Source: an uncultured Pelagibacteraceae bacterium
Lineage (GTDB): Bacteria; Pseudomonadota; Alphaproteobacteria; Pelagibacterales; Pelagibacteraceae
Assembly: GCA_902555185.1 (NCBI GenBank)
Contig: CACDSA010000003.1
Span: 1-64,000, forward strand
DNA: 64,000 nucleotides
Direction of reading: 5' to 3'
The translations under genes were made by a program, and so were the position numbers. Below the pieces are notes generated by a model. That model was not told the DNA's origin, made no database searches, and was given only the letters and a program-made list of their open reading frames with translations. Below, in pieces: positions 10,116 through 20,382 of this stretch. Numbering within the stretch: the stretch's first letter is position 1; each line of letters opens with the position of its first letter.

Positions 10116-11543
10116 CTAATTTTTACTTAAATCTTTAAATTTTGTATAAATTCCCTCAAACTCAACTTTTACTGTGCCAGTTGGCCCATGTCTTTGTTTA
10201 CCCAGAATAATATCAGCAAGACCATTTACATCATTCATTTTTGATTGCCATTCAGCGTGTTCAATAGAGCCCAACTTAGGTTGTTTTCTCTCTAAATAAT
10301 AAGCTTCCCTGTAAACGAACATGACAACATCTGCATCTTGTTCTATAGATCCCGACTCACGTAAATCTGCAAGTTGTGGCTGTTTGTCATCTCTTTGTTC
10401 TACTGCTCTGGAAAGTTGTGATAAAGCTAAAACTGGTACAGATAGTTCTTTTGCTAAAGCCTTTAACCCTTGTGTAATTTCTGAAATCTCTTGCACTCTT
10501 CCTTCATTTTTAACCAAGCTAGATCTCATTAATTGTATATAATCCACAACAACAAGACTTAACCCAAATAAGCGTTTTATCCTTCTAGCTCTATTACTTA
10601 AAGTTGCTATTGTTATTGCAGGCGTTTCATCGATATACAATGGTAAATTATAAATATTTCTTGAAGTTTCAATATATCTATTAATTTCATCTTCAGTAAC
10701 TTTACCGCGTCTAATATCATCAGATTTTATTCGAGCTTGTTCTGATAAAATTCTAGTGGACAGTTGTTCAGATGACATTTCTAGTGAGAAAAAAGCAACA
10801 GAAGATTTTTCCTGTCTTTTTAAAATATTTTGGGACGCATAGTAAGCTATATTTGTTGCCAAAGCTGTTTTACCCATTGAGGGTCTTCCTGCTAAAATTA
10901 CTAAATCAGACTTATGCAATCCACCTAATTTCTCATCAAGTTCAGTTAGTCCAGTTGGCACACCTACAATTCCTTGATCATTTTGCATTGCTTGAGTCGC
11001 CATTTCAATTGTTTGATCTACCGCATGATTAAATTTTACAAATGACTGTGAAAAAGTTCCTCTTTCTGCTAAATCAAATAATGATTTTTCTGTGCTCTCA
11101 ATTATATTTTCAGCATTTTGTTCTCGCGAGCTAGCGTTAATTGTGTCTGAAGATAATTTATCTGAGATCATTACTAACTCACGCCTTAAGTACATCTCAT
11201 GTATAATTTTAGCATAATCAATAGCTTGTTTAGATGATCCAGAAAATCTTGTAAGTTTAACTAAATATTCTGTTCCACCAACTTCACTTAACATATTGTC
11301 TTTCTCAAAAAAATTTTTCAAAGTTATAGGATTAGCAATCATTCCTTTATTATTTAAACTTTCTATTACCTCATAAATTTTTACGTGAGCGGGATCATAA
11401 AAAATTGAAGAATTTACAATTGTAGAAACCTCATCAATAATATCATTATTAACTAAAATTGAACCAATTAGCGCTTGTTCTGCTTCAATATTTGATGGCT
11501 GTTTATCGCTTATTGTAGTTTGAATGGATTTTATATCTTTCAC
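10116..11543 (-). CDS. dnaB: replicative DNA helicase
   Basis: PSNIEAEQALIGSILVN; Walker A AGRPSMGKTALATNIA; DLRESGSIEQDADVVMFVYR; no intein seen. Confidence 0.98.
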   Translation of the reverse strand: MKDIKSIQTTISDKQPSNIEAEQALIGSILVNNDIIDEVSTIVNSSIFYDPAHVKIYEVIESLNNKGMIANPITLKNFFEKDNMLSEVGGTEYLVKLTRFSGSSKQAIDYAKIIHEMYLRRELVMISDKLSSDTINASSREQNAENIIESTEKSLFDLAERGTFSQSFVKFNHAVDQTIEMATQAMQNDQGIVGVPTGLTELDEKLGGLHKSDLVILAGRPSMGKTALATNIAYYASQNILKRQEKSSVAFFSLEMSSEQLSTRILSEQARIKSDDIRRGKVTEDEINRYIETSRNIYNLPLYIDETPAITIATLSNRARRIKRLFGLSLVVVDYIQLMRSSLVKNEGRVQEISEITQGLKALAKELSVPVLALSQLSRAVEQRDDKQPQLADLRESGSIEQDADVVMFVYREAYYLERKQPKLGSIEHAEWQSKMNDVNGLADIILGKQRHGPTGTVKVEFEGIYTKFKDLSKN

Positions 11544-11617
11544 CTAAACATAATATTCTAATAGTGAAATGGTAAAAGTGAAAAGTTACACACTATTTTT
11601 GATAGTCTGTGGAAAAG

Positions 11618-12073
11618 TTATTTCGACTGTATTTTCTCTATCTTAATTGAAATTTTTGCTTTCACTTCTGAGTGGAAAACAATATCAGCCTGGAATGAGC
11701 CTATTTTATTTATTTCATCTTTTAAAATAATTTGAGATGGGCTTACATCTGCGTTAACTTTTTCCTTAATTATATTTGTAATTTCCTTAGGTTTTATTGA
11801 ACCATAAAGTTCACCATTCTCCTTGCTCTCTTTAACAAAAGTGAACTTTTTATTATTTACTAATTTAGCTATCTCTTTAAATTTATTTTTTATCTCAGTG
11901 TTTTTTCTATTTAATTCATCTTTTTTTTTATTTACCAAATCTAAGTTTTCTTTATTAAACCTAAGTGCCTTCCCTTGTTTTAATAAAAAGTTTCTTCCAT
12001 AGCCATTCTTTACTTTTACCTTATCTCCTATGTTTCCTAGATTAAGGATGTTTTCTAATAATATCACTTCCAT
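11618..12073 (-). CDS. rplI: 50S ribosomal protein L9
   Basis: MEVILLENILNLGNIGDKVKVKNGYGRNFLLKQGKA. Confidence 0.97.
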   Translation of the reverse strand: MEVILLENILNLGNIGDKVKVKNGYGRNFLLKQGKALRFNKENLDLVNKKKDELNRKNTEIKNKFKEIAKLVNNKKFTFVKESKENGELYGSIKPKEITNIIKEKVNADVSPSQIILKDEINKIGSFQADIVFHSEVKAKISIKIEKIQSK

Positions 12074-12345
12074 TATATAAGTCCTAAAATTTTAGCCTTT
12101 TTGATTTCTTTATTAAGTCTCCTTTGTTTATTGAAGGATACAGAGGTAATTTTAGAGGAAATAATTTTTCCATTATCGGACATGTATTTTTTTAATAAAC
12201 TAATATTTTTGTAGTCTATAATTGGTGCATTTTTAACAGATAAAGGGCATTTTTTTTGAAATCTATTATCAGATTTTTGAAATAAGCTAAGTTTATTTAA
12301 TGAGTTAGGGCCCTTTTTTTGAAATTTTTTGTTTCTTTTTTTCAT
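12073..12345 (-). CDS. rpsR: 30S ribosomal protein S18
   Basis: IDYKNISLLKKYMSDNGKIISSKITSVSFNKQRRLNKEIKKAKILGLI; between rpsF and rplI. Confidence 0.95.
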   Translation of the reverse strand: MKKRNKKFQKKGPNSLNKLSLFQKSDNRFQKKCPLSVKNAPIIDYKNISLLKKYMSDNGKIISSKITSVSFNKQRRLNKEIKKAKILGLI

Positions 12346-12348
12346 AAG

Positions 12349-12672
12349 TTATTTATCTTTTTTAAAAAATTCATTTTCAGTATCTAATTTTCGATATTTT
12401 ACTGTGAGATGCCTAATGATTGAGCTATCTACTCTAATTTTTTTTTCAATTTCTTCTAAAGTATTTTTATTTCCCTCAAATTTGTAATGAATGTAAAAAC
12501 CTTTTTTATAATTTTTTATTTTATTGGCTAAATTAAGTAATCCCCATTCTTCAATTTTGACAACTTTCCCTGAAGAGTCATTTATAAGTTTGTTATATTT
12601 ATCTATAATTGATTTTATTTCCTTTTCAGCTAAATCTTGTTTAGCAACTATAGTATTTTCGTAAAAAGCCAT
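12349..12672 (-). CDS. rpsF: 30S ribosomal protein S6
   Basis: MAFYENTIVAKQDLAEKEIKSIIDKYN...GLLNLANKIKNYKKGFYIHYKFEG. Confidence 0.96.
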   Translation of the reverse strand: MAFYENTIVAKQDLAEKEIKSIIDKYNKLINDSSGKVVKIEEWGLLNLANKIKNYKKGFYIHYKFEGNKNTLEEIEKKIRVDSSIIRHLTVKYRKLDTENEFFKKDK

Positions 12673-12774
12673 AATTTACAGTGTTAGTTAGTTAAATAAT
12701 TAATTGTAAAATCTGGGTTATACTATAATGAAGAATTATAGCAATACTAATAATTATTGAAAAAATACATACAA

Positions 12775-13716
12775 ATGAGCGCTTTATTGTTTCCAGGTCA
12801 AGGTTCGCAGTTAGTAGGGATGGGATCTGAGTTTTATAATAATTTTGATAAAGTTAAAAAAATATTTAATTTTGCTGACGAAAAACTTAATTTTCCGTTA
12901 TCAAAACTTATCCTTGAAGGACCTAGCGATGAGTTACAATTAACTCAAAATACTCAACCCGCAATTTTAACTGTAAGTTATTCCATATTCAAAACCTTGA
13001 TAGAAGAATTTAATTTTGAATTAGATTTTTTTAAATATTTTGCCGGACATTCTCTTGGAGAGTATAGTGCATTAGTATGTGCAGAGTCACTTAAATTTGA
13101 AGACGCTTTATATTTATTGCGCGCAAGAGGAGAAGCAATGCAAGATGCAGTACCTTTAGGGCAAGGAAGTATGATAGCAGTGCTTGGATCAAATACTGCA
13201 GATATAATTAAATTAATAGATTCAATAGATAAAAAAGATAAGATATTTGAAATAGCTAATGATAACGCTATTGGGCAAATAATTATTAGCGGTAATAAAG
13301 AAGGAGTAGAATTTTTTCAAAAAGAATTAAAACAAAGAAAGATTAAGTCGATACCACTGAAAGTTAGCGCGCCATTTCACTGTTCATTAATGAAACCAGC
13401 AGCTAAAGTCATGGAAGAAAAAATAATTGGAGTGAATTTTAAAAGACCAACCTTTAATATTATCAGCAATGTTACAGCAAAAAATGAGGCAGAGCCAGAA
13501 AGGATTAAAAAACTACTTGTAGAACAAATTTATTCCCCTGTTAGGTGGCGAGAAAGTATGATAAATATTTCTAAATTAAGTGTAAAAAATTTCATCGAAT
13601 TAGGTCCTGGAAAAGTTTTGACCGGAATGGTAAAAAGAACAATTAAAAATGCTAATTGCTTTTCAATAAACTCAATTGACGATATTAAAAATTTAAAAAA
13701 TGAATTTAAAAAATAA
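12775..13716 (+). CDS. fabD: malonyl-CoA:ACP transacylase
   Basis: SALLFPGQGSQLVGMGSEF, GHSLGEYSALVCA. ATG at 12775 preferred over the track's TTG at 12757. Confidence 0.97.
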   Translation: MSALLFPGQGSQLVGMGSEFYNNFDKVKKIFNFADEKLNFPLSKLILEGPSDELQLTQNTQPAILTVSYSIFKTLIEEFNFELDFFKYFAGHSLGEYSALVCAESLKFEDALYLLRARGEAMQDAVPLGQGSMIAVLGSNTADIIKLIDSIDKKDKIFEIANDNAIGQIIISGNKEGVEFFQKELKQRKIKSIPLKVSAPFHCSLMKPAAKVMEEKIIGVNFKRPTFNIISNVTAKNEAEPERIKKLLVEQIYSPVRWRESMINISKLSVKNFIELGPGKVLTGMVKRTIKNANCFSINSIDDIKNLKNEFKK

Positions 13717-14431
13717 AAAAATTTTAATTACAGGTGCAACTGGTGGAATTGGAAATTGTCTTGTAAGAAAATTTTCTAGTTATAACTCTAAGATATTAGC
13801 GACTGGTACTAATGAAATAAAACTTGAGAAATTGAAAAATGAATTTAAAGATATTCAAGTGGAAAAGTTTAAATTAAATGAACACAGTAAAATCGAAGAT
13901 TTTATCAATAACGTAGATACAAAATTAGGGGGAATTGACGTGCTGGTAAACAATGCTGGTATAACTATTGATAATTTGTCAATAAGGCTATCAGAAGATA
14001 ATTGGAAAAAAGTACTAGATGTTAACTTAACTTCTACATTTTTAATGTGTAAATATACAATCAAGAAAATGTTAAAAAATAAATCTGGTAAAATAATTAA
14101 TATTACTTCAATTGTAGGACATACAGGAAATTTAGGTCAATCGAATTACTCTGCTTCAAAAGCTGGTATTGTAGCTTTCTCTAAAAGTTTAGCAATAGAG
14201 TATGCTAGGAAAAATATTAATATAAATTGTGTTTCTCCTGGATTCATAAAAACCGAAATGACAGATAAAATTAGTGAAGAATTTAAAAAAAATTTAATCA
14301 ACAAAATTCCATCTGGCCAACTTGGGACAGGGGAGGACGTTTCTAATTGTGTAGCCTTTTTAGCTTCCGATATGGCAAATTATATCAATGGAGAAACCGT
14401 ACATGTTAATGGTGGAATGTATATGGCTTGA
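13700..14431 (+). CDS. fabG: 3-oxoacyl-ACP reductase
   Basis: [58 protein letters not shown]-terminus. Confidence 0.97.
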   Translation: MNLKNKKILITGATGGIGNCLVRKFSSYNSKILATGTNEIKLEKLKNEFKDIQVEKFKLNEHSKIEDFINNVDTKLGGIDVLVNNAGITIDNLSIRLSEDNWKKVLDVNLTSTFLMCKYTIKKMLKNKSGKIINITSIVGHTGNLGQSNYSASKAGIVAFSKSLAIEYARKNININCVSPGFIKTEMTDKISEEFKKNLINKIPSGQLGTGEDVSNCVAFLASDMANYINGETVHVNGGMYMA

Positions 14432-14481
14432 CAATTCTAATTAATAATCTAATAAGAATTAAACAAATAAGAAAGGAATTC

Positions 14482-14721
14482 ATGTCAGAAGATATAAAAA
14501 GTAAAATAAAAAAAATCGTAGCAGATCATCTAGGAATAGAGGAAGAAAAAGTCACAGAAGAAGCTAGCTTCATTGATGATTTAGGCGCGGATAGTTTAGA
14601 TACAGTAGAGTTAGTAATGGCTTTTGAAGAAGAATTTGGTTCTGAGATTTCAGATAGCGAAGCAGAAAAAATCTTGACAGTAGGTGATGCAATCAAATTT
14701 ATTGAAAGCAAATCAAGTTAA
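14482..14721 (+). CDS. acpP: acyl carrier protein
   Basis: [18 protein letters not shown]...[27 protein letters not shown] at 14482 preferred over the track's TTG at 14428. Confidence 0.98.
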   Translation: MSEDIKSKIKKIVADHLGIEEEKVTEEASFIDDLGADSLDTVELVMAFEEEFGSEISDSEAEKILTVGDAIKFIESKSS

Positions 14722-14741
14722 AATCTTAAATTTTTTTTAAA

Positions 14742-15341
14742 ATGACACATGATGGAGAAAATATCATGGTTATACTATCGTCTCCATCTGGTGTAGGAAA
14801 AACAACTTTAACAAAAAAATTCCAACAAAAATATCAATCTTTTAAAATATCTGTTTCCCATACAACAAGATCTCCAAGATCAAACGAAATAGACGGTGTA
14901 GATTATTTTTTTGTTTCAAAAACTAAATTTGAAGAGTTAATAAAAAAAAATAAATTTTATGAATATGCAAAAATATTTGGTCATTACTATGGTACTTTAA
15001 AAGAATATGTCGATAAGACGACTCAAACTAATGATATTTTATTTGATATAGATTGGCAAGGAACAAAACAGCTATCAAAATTTAAAAATCTAAATCTCAT
15101 AAAAATCTTCTTAATAACAGATAATAAACAAGAATTAAAAAAAAGATTAATTAAGAGAAACCAAAATACAAAAGAAGAGATTGAAAAAAGATTTAATTCA
15201 TTCGATGAAGATATCAAGCACTGGAATGACTATGATTATATAATTATAAATAAAAATCTTGAAATTTGTTTCAAACAAATTGAAAAAATTATTGAAAATA
15301 GAAAAAATAAGTCCTCTATTTTTTTTCGTAAAGTTCAGTAA
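14742..15341 (+). CDS. gmk: guanylate kinase
   Basis: VILSSPSGVGKTTLTKKF, SVSHTTRSPRSNEIDGVDYFFVS, FDIDWQGTKQL. Confidence 0.97.
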   Translation: MTHDGENIMVILSSPSGVGKTTLTKKFQQKYQSFKISVSHTTRSPRSNEIDGVDYFFVSKTKFEELIKKNKFYEYAKIFGHYYGTLKEYVDKTTQTNDILFDIDWQGTKQLSKFKNLNLIKIFLITDNKQELKKRLIKRNQNTKEEIEKRFNSFDEDIKHWNDYDYIIINKNLEICFKQIEKIIENRKNKSSIFFRKVQ

Positions 15342-16101
15342 TTTTATAATAGATATCAGGTTTTATTTCTGCTGGTCTTTGATTTAGTTTTAATCCTTTT
15401 ACTTTATTTATCTCAAAATTATCCAATATTTTTGAAATACTTTTGTTAATCATCTTCCTTTTATTTGAAAAAAAAATATTGGTAACATTCTCGAGATTTT
15501 TTATTTTTTTTATTTTAAATAAACTTCTTTTTTTTGGTGAAAAATGTATGACCATTGAATTTACTTTTGGTTTAGGCCTAAAACAATTAGGAGAAACTAT
15601 AAATTTTTCTAATACACTTAACCTATAATTTGTTAAAATTGACATTCTTCCATATCCTAATGATGGAAACTTACAAATTATTTTTTCACCTAATTCCCTC
15701 TGAAACATTAGAATCAAATCATCAAAATAAGGAGGCCAATGTTTAAATCTTAGAATTTTTACCAATATTTGAGATGAAATATTATAAGGTAAATTTCCAA
15801 GTAAAACTGAGTTTTTTTCAATTATTTTCTCAAGATTAAATTTTAAAACATCAGCATTAAATATCTTCACTATTTTTTTATTTTCATATTTTAATTTAAG
15901 CTTATTTGCCAAATTATTATCTTTTTCTATTATATTTAAAGATTTGGGATTTCTATTTAAAATTTCCTCTGTGAGTGCACCTTCACCAGGTCCTATTTCA
16001 ATTATATTCTTATTTTTAATCTTTGTTAAATCTAAAATTTTTTTGATAATATTTTTATCAATTAAAAAATTTTGTCCTAAAGATTTTTTTGCAAATTTCA
16101 T
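15316..16101 (-). CDS. rsmA: 16S rRNA dimethyladenosine methyltransferase (KsgA)
   Basis: KKSLGQNFLIDKNIIKKI, IEIGPGEGALTEEIL, LLGNLPYNISSQILVK. Confidence 0.97.
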   Translation of the reverse strand: MKFAKKSLGQNFLIDKNIIKKILDLTKIKNKNIIEIGPGEGALTEEILNRNPKSLNIIEKDNNLANKLKLKYENKKIVKIFNADVLKFNLEKIIEKNSVLLGNLPYNISSQILVKILRFKHWPPYFDDLILMFQRELGEKIICKFPSLGYGRMSILTNYRLSVLEKFIVSPNCFRPKPKVNSMVIHFSPKKRSLFKIKKIKNLENVTNIFFSNKRKMINKSISKILDNFEINKVKGLKLNQRPAEIKPDIYYKITELYEKK

Positions 16102-17060
16102 TTACCAAACTTGTTTATGAAATTTATACAATTTATCAAACTAATTGGATTAGCTTTATTCTTTCCTATAAGTGTTGTAGCAGTACCATGATCAGGAGAA
16201 ACTCTCAGATATTTAAGACCTAAGGTTACATTTATAGCGTTAAATTTATAAATGGTCTTGATAGGCGTGAGGACTTGATCATGATACATTCCTACAATTA
16301 CATCAAATTTTTTGTAATCATTAATGAATATAGTATCAGCTACAAGAGGGCCAACTAAGTTTATTCCAATTTTTCTTAGTCTTTTTATACTTGGAATAAT
16401 TATTTTAACTTCTTCAGATTCTTTTTTAAATTCAGCATTATGAGGGTTTAATCCTAATATTCCAATCTTTGGTCTTCTTTTTAAATATCTTTTAAACCAC
16501 TTATCAATCGTTTTAATTTTGTTATATATGATTTTTTTATTAATTTTTTTAGATATATCTTTGATATTTATATGTGTAGTAAGAGGACTAATTGAAAACT
16601 TATCTGCTCTAATTAGCATTACTTCTGTGTCATTTTTTAATTTACATTTCGAAGCAAAATATTCTGTGACACCCACATTTCCCTTTTTTAAAAGATTTTT
16701 GTTAATTGGACAATTTATTATTCCTTTGACATCTTTTCTTAATGCATGTTTGTGCCCAAGAGATAAACTTTCATCAATAAATCTACTAGCTAGTATATTT
16801 CTAACTTTGAATGGATTCTTAAAATTAATTTTTACATTTATAATTTTAATTTGATTACTTTTTATATCTTCATTCAACTTATTTACTTCAATCATTTTTG
16901 GAGAATAGCCAAGTTTCTTAAACTGTTTTTTAATTAATTTGTAATTTGAAATAATATAAATTTTCTTTTTTAAATTATTACTCAACTTCTTCCATGATTT
17001 GTAAAGTATTTCAGAATTAATACTATTTGGATCTCCACTAATAATTACAATTTTTTTCAT
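16098..17060 (-). CDS. pdxA: 4-hydroxythreonine-4-phosphate dehydrogenase
   Basis: GDPNSINSEI, CPINK, GLNPHNAE, GMYHDQVLTPIK, VSPDHGTATTLIGK. Confidence 0.95.
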   Translation of the reverse strand: MKKIVIISGDPNSINSEILYKSWKKLSNNLKKKIYIISNYKLIKKQFKKLGYSPKMIEVNKLNEDIKSNQIKIINVKINFKNPFKVRNILASRFIDESLSLGHKHALRKDVKGIINCPINKNLLKKGNVGVTEYFASKCKLKNDTEVMLIRADKFSISPLTTHINIKDISKKINKKIIYNKIKTIDKWFKRYLKRRPKIGILGLNPHNAEFKKESEEVKIIIPSIKRLRKIGINLVGPLVADTIFINDYKKFDVIVGMYHDQVLTPIKTIYKFNAINVTLGLKYLRVSPDHGTATTLIGKNKANPISLINCINFINKFGK

Positions 17061-17986
17061 TATTGATATTCAATAAAACTACTATTTTTTAATTTTGATA
17101 AGTGACTTCTCGAATATAAATTAAACAATTCATTCTTTTTTCGCTCTATTAAATTTATTTTTAACTTTGCTCTATCAATTTTTTCAGGATTTGAATTTTT
17201 CTTATTCATTAATTTTAAAAATAAAATACTATTTTGTCTTTTTATCGGTTGTGATACCTCACCAATTTTCATTTTTTTTATAATTTTGTAAATATCCTCT
17301 GATAATGATTTTCCATTTATCCAACCTAAATATCCTTTATTACTTGAAGTAGATGAGATGCTATTGTTTAGTACAGCAAACTCAAAGCCCTTCGCTTCAA
17401 TCTGCTTCTCAACTATGTTTACTCTCTCATTAACAATTTCATTTTCGTTTATCAATATTTCTAATTCTGAGAGTTCATACTGCTCGATATTTTCTTGATT
17501 TTTTACAATTTCATTTAGTTCTTTTTCGATAGAGTTTTCATCAAGTTTGATTTTGCTTGAGTAGATATTAAAAATGAGTTTTTGCCATTTGAACTCGGTC
17601 TGGAGTTCTCTAACAAATTTATCGAAATTTATATTATTTTCTTTAAATCTTGATTTAAATTGCTCGATATTATTTGAAGATATTGAATTTAAATAATTAT
17701 TTAATCTAACATCATCATTTTTAAAATCATATTTTAGTAATTCTATTTTTTTAATTTTTTGAATTATTAAATTTTCTAGCGCTTGCTTTTTAAGACTATT
17801 TATATTTTCCTGGTTAATTTCTTGATTACCTAAAACTAAAATAGTTAAAATTTTATTTTTTATGTCATAATTTGTAATTATTTCATTTTCAATTTTAAGA
17901 ATGATATTATTATTAATTTTTGATGACAAAAAACCTATTTGACTAAAGTATATCAAAAAAACAATTATTATTAATTTGAGCTTCAT
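17060..17986 (-). CDS. surA: SurA-like periplasmic peptidyl-prolyl isomerase/chaperone
   Basis: Signal peptide; SurA N-domain (IILKIENEIITNYDIKNKI) and parvulin-like region (SSTSSNKGYLGWINGKSLSEDIYKIIKKMKIGEVSQPI); in lptD-pdxA-rsmA block. Confidence 0.85.
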   Translation of the reverse strand: MKLKLIIIVFLIYFSQIGFLSSKINNNIILKIENEIITNYDIKNKILTILVLGNQEINQENINSLKKQALENLIIQKIKKIELLKYDFKNDDVRLNNYLNSISSNNIEQFKSRFKENNINFDKFVRELQTEFKWQKLIFNIYSSKIKLDENSIEKELNEIVKNQENIEQYELSELEILINENEIVNERVNIVEKQIEAKGFEFAVLNNSISSTSSNKGYLGWINGKSLSEDIYKIIKKMKIGEVSQPIKRQNSILFLKLMNKKNSNPEKIDRAKLKINLIERKKNELFNLYSRSHLSKLKNSSFIEYQ

Positions 17987-20382
17987 TTATTGAAAGATGG
18001 TGAATTAATATTTCCAAAAGGAACTATTGTAATTTTAAACATCAAAGAATTTTCTGCTTCCAGTTCAGAGTCAGTATAGAATTCTCTTCTATATACTAAT
18101 CCAGCTCTCAGGCAGTCATTAATATACTCATAGCTCAGATTATAAAATTCAGAAGAGTCAGTAATTAAATTTCTTTTTGTTTCAAAAGAAAGAAGCTTGC
18201 TATTATTTTCAAAAGCTACTTTTGTTTTAAAGTATTCTTGATTTCCAATATGTTTATTTTCCTCTAAATAACTAAAATCAATTTTTACAGGATTATAATT
18301 AATTGAAGTTCCAATTTCGTTATAATTTAAGTCACTGTAATTTTGATCGATTGCAAAATTATAATTTAGACTAATTCTATCATTAGCTTTGAAAGTAGCT
18401 GAGCCAACTAAATCTGATAGTTTTTCATCCAAACCTGCCTTTGTTGGCATTTTTTTATTTTCTATTTCATTAATTACTTGCGCTAATGAAAAATCAAACT
18501 CTTTTTCATAATTATTCTTTATCTTATAATCTAGGCCAATTGTTCCACTTAAGCCAGTTTCATAATTATTAATATTATCTAATCTGTTAAGATTAAATGC
18601 TTTAGCAGGAGTTAACCTTGACCCTGCTGTTTCTTTTCTCATACTTCCAGGGGCATATCTTACTAGTAATTTTGGTGTTAAAAAGTGTTTTGAGCTTTCT
18701 GTATCTTTTTTAAAATCTATTTCTGATAAAAACCCTAAAGAGGCAAATAACTCACTAGTTGGGTCAGTTTTATAAAGTTCAACATTTTTTGCTTCATAAT
18801 TTATGTTTTTAATATTTCCTAAAACATTACCTTTTAAACCCGAATCAAAATTTATTTCCCTAAAATTCCAATTTAAATCATTCACTAAAAAATTTGTAAG
18901 TTTATTTGTATCATAATTATGAACTTTTAAATTTGTTTGTAAGTCTAAATTACCTAGACTACTATTACTAAATAGGTTTTTATCTAAAGCAATCTCAGGA
19001 AAAATATATTCATATTTATCGTTATAATTTTCTTTTAGTGTCTCATATATGCTTGCATTCACACCAAAAAAAAGATTTTCATTTTCATGTGTAAAATTAA
19101 ATGAACTTTCAAGAGTATCAGTATTATAATCAACTAAATTAGATTTAATTCTATAAAGTTTTAAATATTTGTCATTAGATACATCTTGTAAAGATAGACT
19201 AAAACTGCTTTCTGAATTATTTTGATTTACAAAACTTTTATCAAACTTTGCAAAAAAATGTGATTTTTCCCCAGATTTTTTTGTTATACTAGTTTTTTTA
19301 TATCCTTCGGTGTATCCAAAATCTGCTAAAAAGTTAGAATTTTTAAAAGCTTGATGATACTCTCCTAAGAAAAGAGGGTTCTCACTTTTATAAATTTTAC
19401 TTGTCAAAGTGAAATTTTTATCTCTATCAATTGCAAAAAAATATGGAATAGAAATACCAGATCCTAAATTTTTAGTATCTGAAAAAGAAGGAGGTAAAAA
19501 ACCAGATCTTCTGTCTACTGTTGGATCAGGATGAGAAAGTTTGGGTAAATAAAAAACTGGAATATCATAAATTTTAACTACAGCATTATCGTAATAAATT
19601 GTCTTTTTTTTATTATCATGCAACATTTTTGAAGATTGAATTGTCCATGGGGGACATTTATCATTATCTCTATAATCGCATAAAGTAAATTTGCTTTTAT
19701 TAAATTGGCTTGATTGTTTGCTAATACTAACAGTATTTGAGAATATACGTGGTTTATTTTTTTCATTAACCTTGAAAGTTTCGTCATTGAGAAAAGCTTT
19801 TATATCTGTGCCAAGAATTTCTTTTTTTTTCGTATCAATATAAATTTGTGAGAATTCATATGAGTTTTCTCTAGTATCTTTTATTTTAACTAAACCAATA
19901 GATTTAAAGATATTTTGTTTTATTAAATATTCAAAGTTCTCTAAAAAAATTTTATTATTATCTCGATCAATAATTATTGTTTTATTCGTAGAAGAAATTA
20001 ATTTTTTTTGATTATTAAATACAATGTTCTCACTTTCTATTATATACTCATCAGTTGTAACTACTTTTGTTTTTCCAATGCTAGTAAATATTTTTGATTC
20101 TTCATTATATTCAGCTAAATTTGTTTCAACTCTATTTTTTTTGTTATCTTTTAAAATGACGTTATTTTTTAATTTAATAATTCTTTTTGATTTATCATAT
20201 TCCGCATAATCACTTTGAATCTTATTCTTTTCTGTAGTTTGAATTACTACTTCATTTTCAAAAATTGAAGTTTGTTTATTTTTATCAATTGTAATATTTT
20301 TAGCTTCAATATTTATATTATTTGCTAGCGCTATAGAGCTCCAAAATAAAAAAAAATATGTTAAAATTAATTTACTTTTCAT
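17983..20382 (-). CDS. lptD: LPS-assembly protein LptD
   Basis: N-terminal LptA-like OstA domain; YDIPVFYLPKLSHPDPTVDRRSGFLPPSF; beta-barrel C-terminus; neighbours lptG/lptF and surA. Confidence 0.93.
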   Translation of the reverse strand: MKSKLILTYFFLFWSSIALANNINIEAKNITIDKNKQTSIFENEVVIQTTEKNKIQSDYAEYDKSKRIIKLKNNVILKDNKKNRVETNLAEYNEESKIFTSIGKTKVVTTDEYIIESENIVFNNQKKLISSTNKTIIIDRDNNKIFLENFEYLIKQNIFKSIGLVKIKDTRENSYEFSQIYIDTKKKEILGTDIKAFLNDETFKVNEKNKPRIFSNTVSISKQSSQFNKSKFTLCDYRDNDKCPPWTIQSSKMLHDNKKKTIYYDNAVVKIYDIPVFYLPKLSHPDPTVDRRSGFLPPSFSDTKNLGSGISIPYFFAIDRDKNFTLTSKIYKSENPLFLGEYHQAFKNSNFLADFGYTEGYKKTSITKKSGEKSHFFAKFDKSFVNQNNSESSFSLSLQDVSNDKYLKLYRIKSNLVDYNTDTLESSFNFTHENENLFFGVNASIYETLKENYNDKYEYIFPEIALDKNLFSNSSLGNLDLQTNLKVHNYDTNKLTNFLVNDLNWNFREINFDSGLKGNVLGNIKNINYEAKNVELYKTDPTSELFASLGFLSEIDFKKDTESSKHFLTPKLLVRYAPGSMRKETAGSRLTPAKAFNLNRLDNINNYETGLSGTIGLDYKIKNNYEKEFDFSLAQVINEIENKKMPTKAGLDEKLSDLVGSATFKANDRISLNYNFAIDQNYSDLNYNEIGTSINYNPVKIDFSYLEENKHIGNQEYFKTKVAFENNSKLLSFETKRNLITDSSEFYNLSYEYINDCLRAGLVYRREFYTDSELEAENSLMFKITIVPFGNINSPSFNK

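Noticed and set aside
12673-12774. Possible r-protein leader RNA upstream of rpsF
   Set aside because: Intergenic region is AT-rich and no convincing S6:S18 binding structure was visible by eye; a covariance-model search would be needed.
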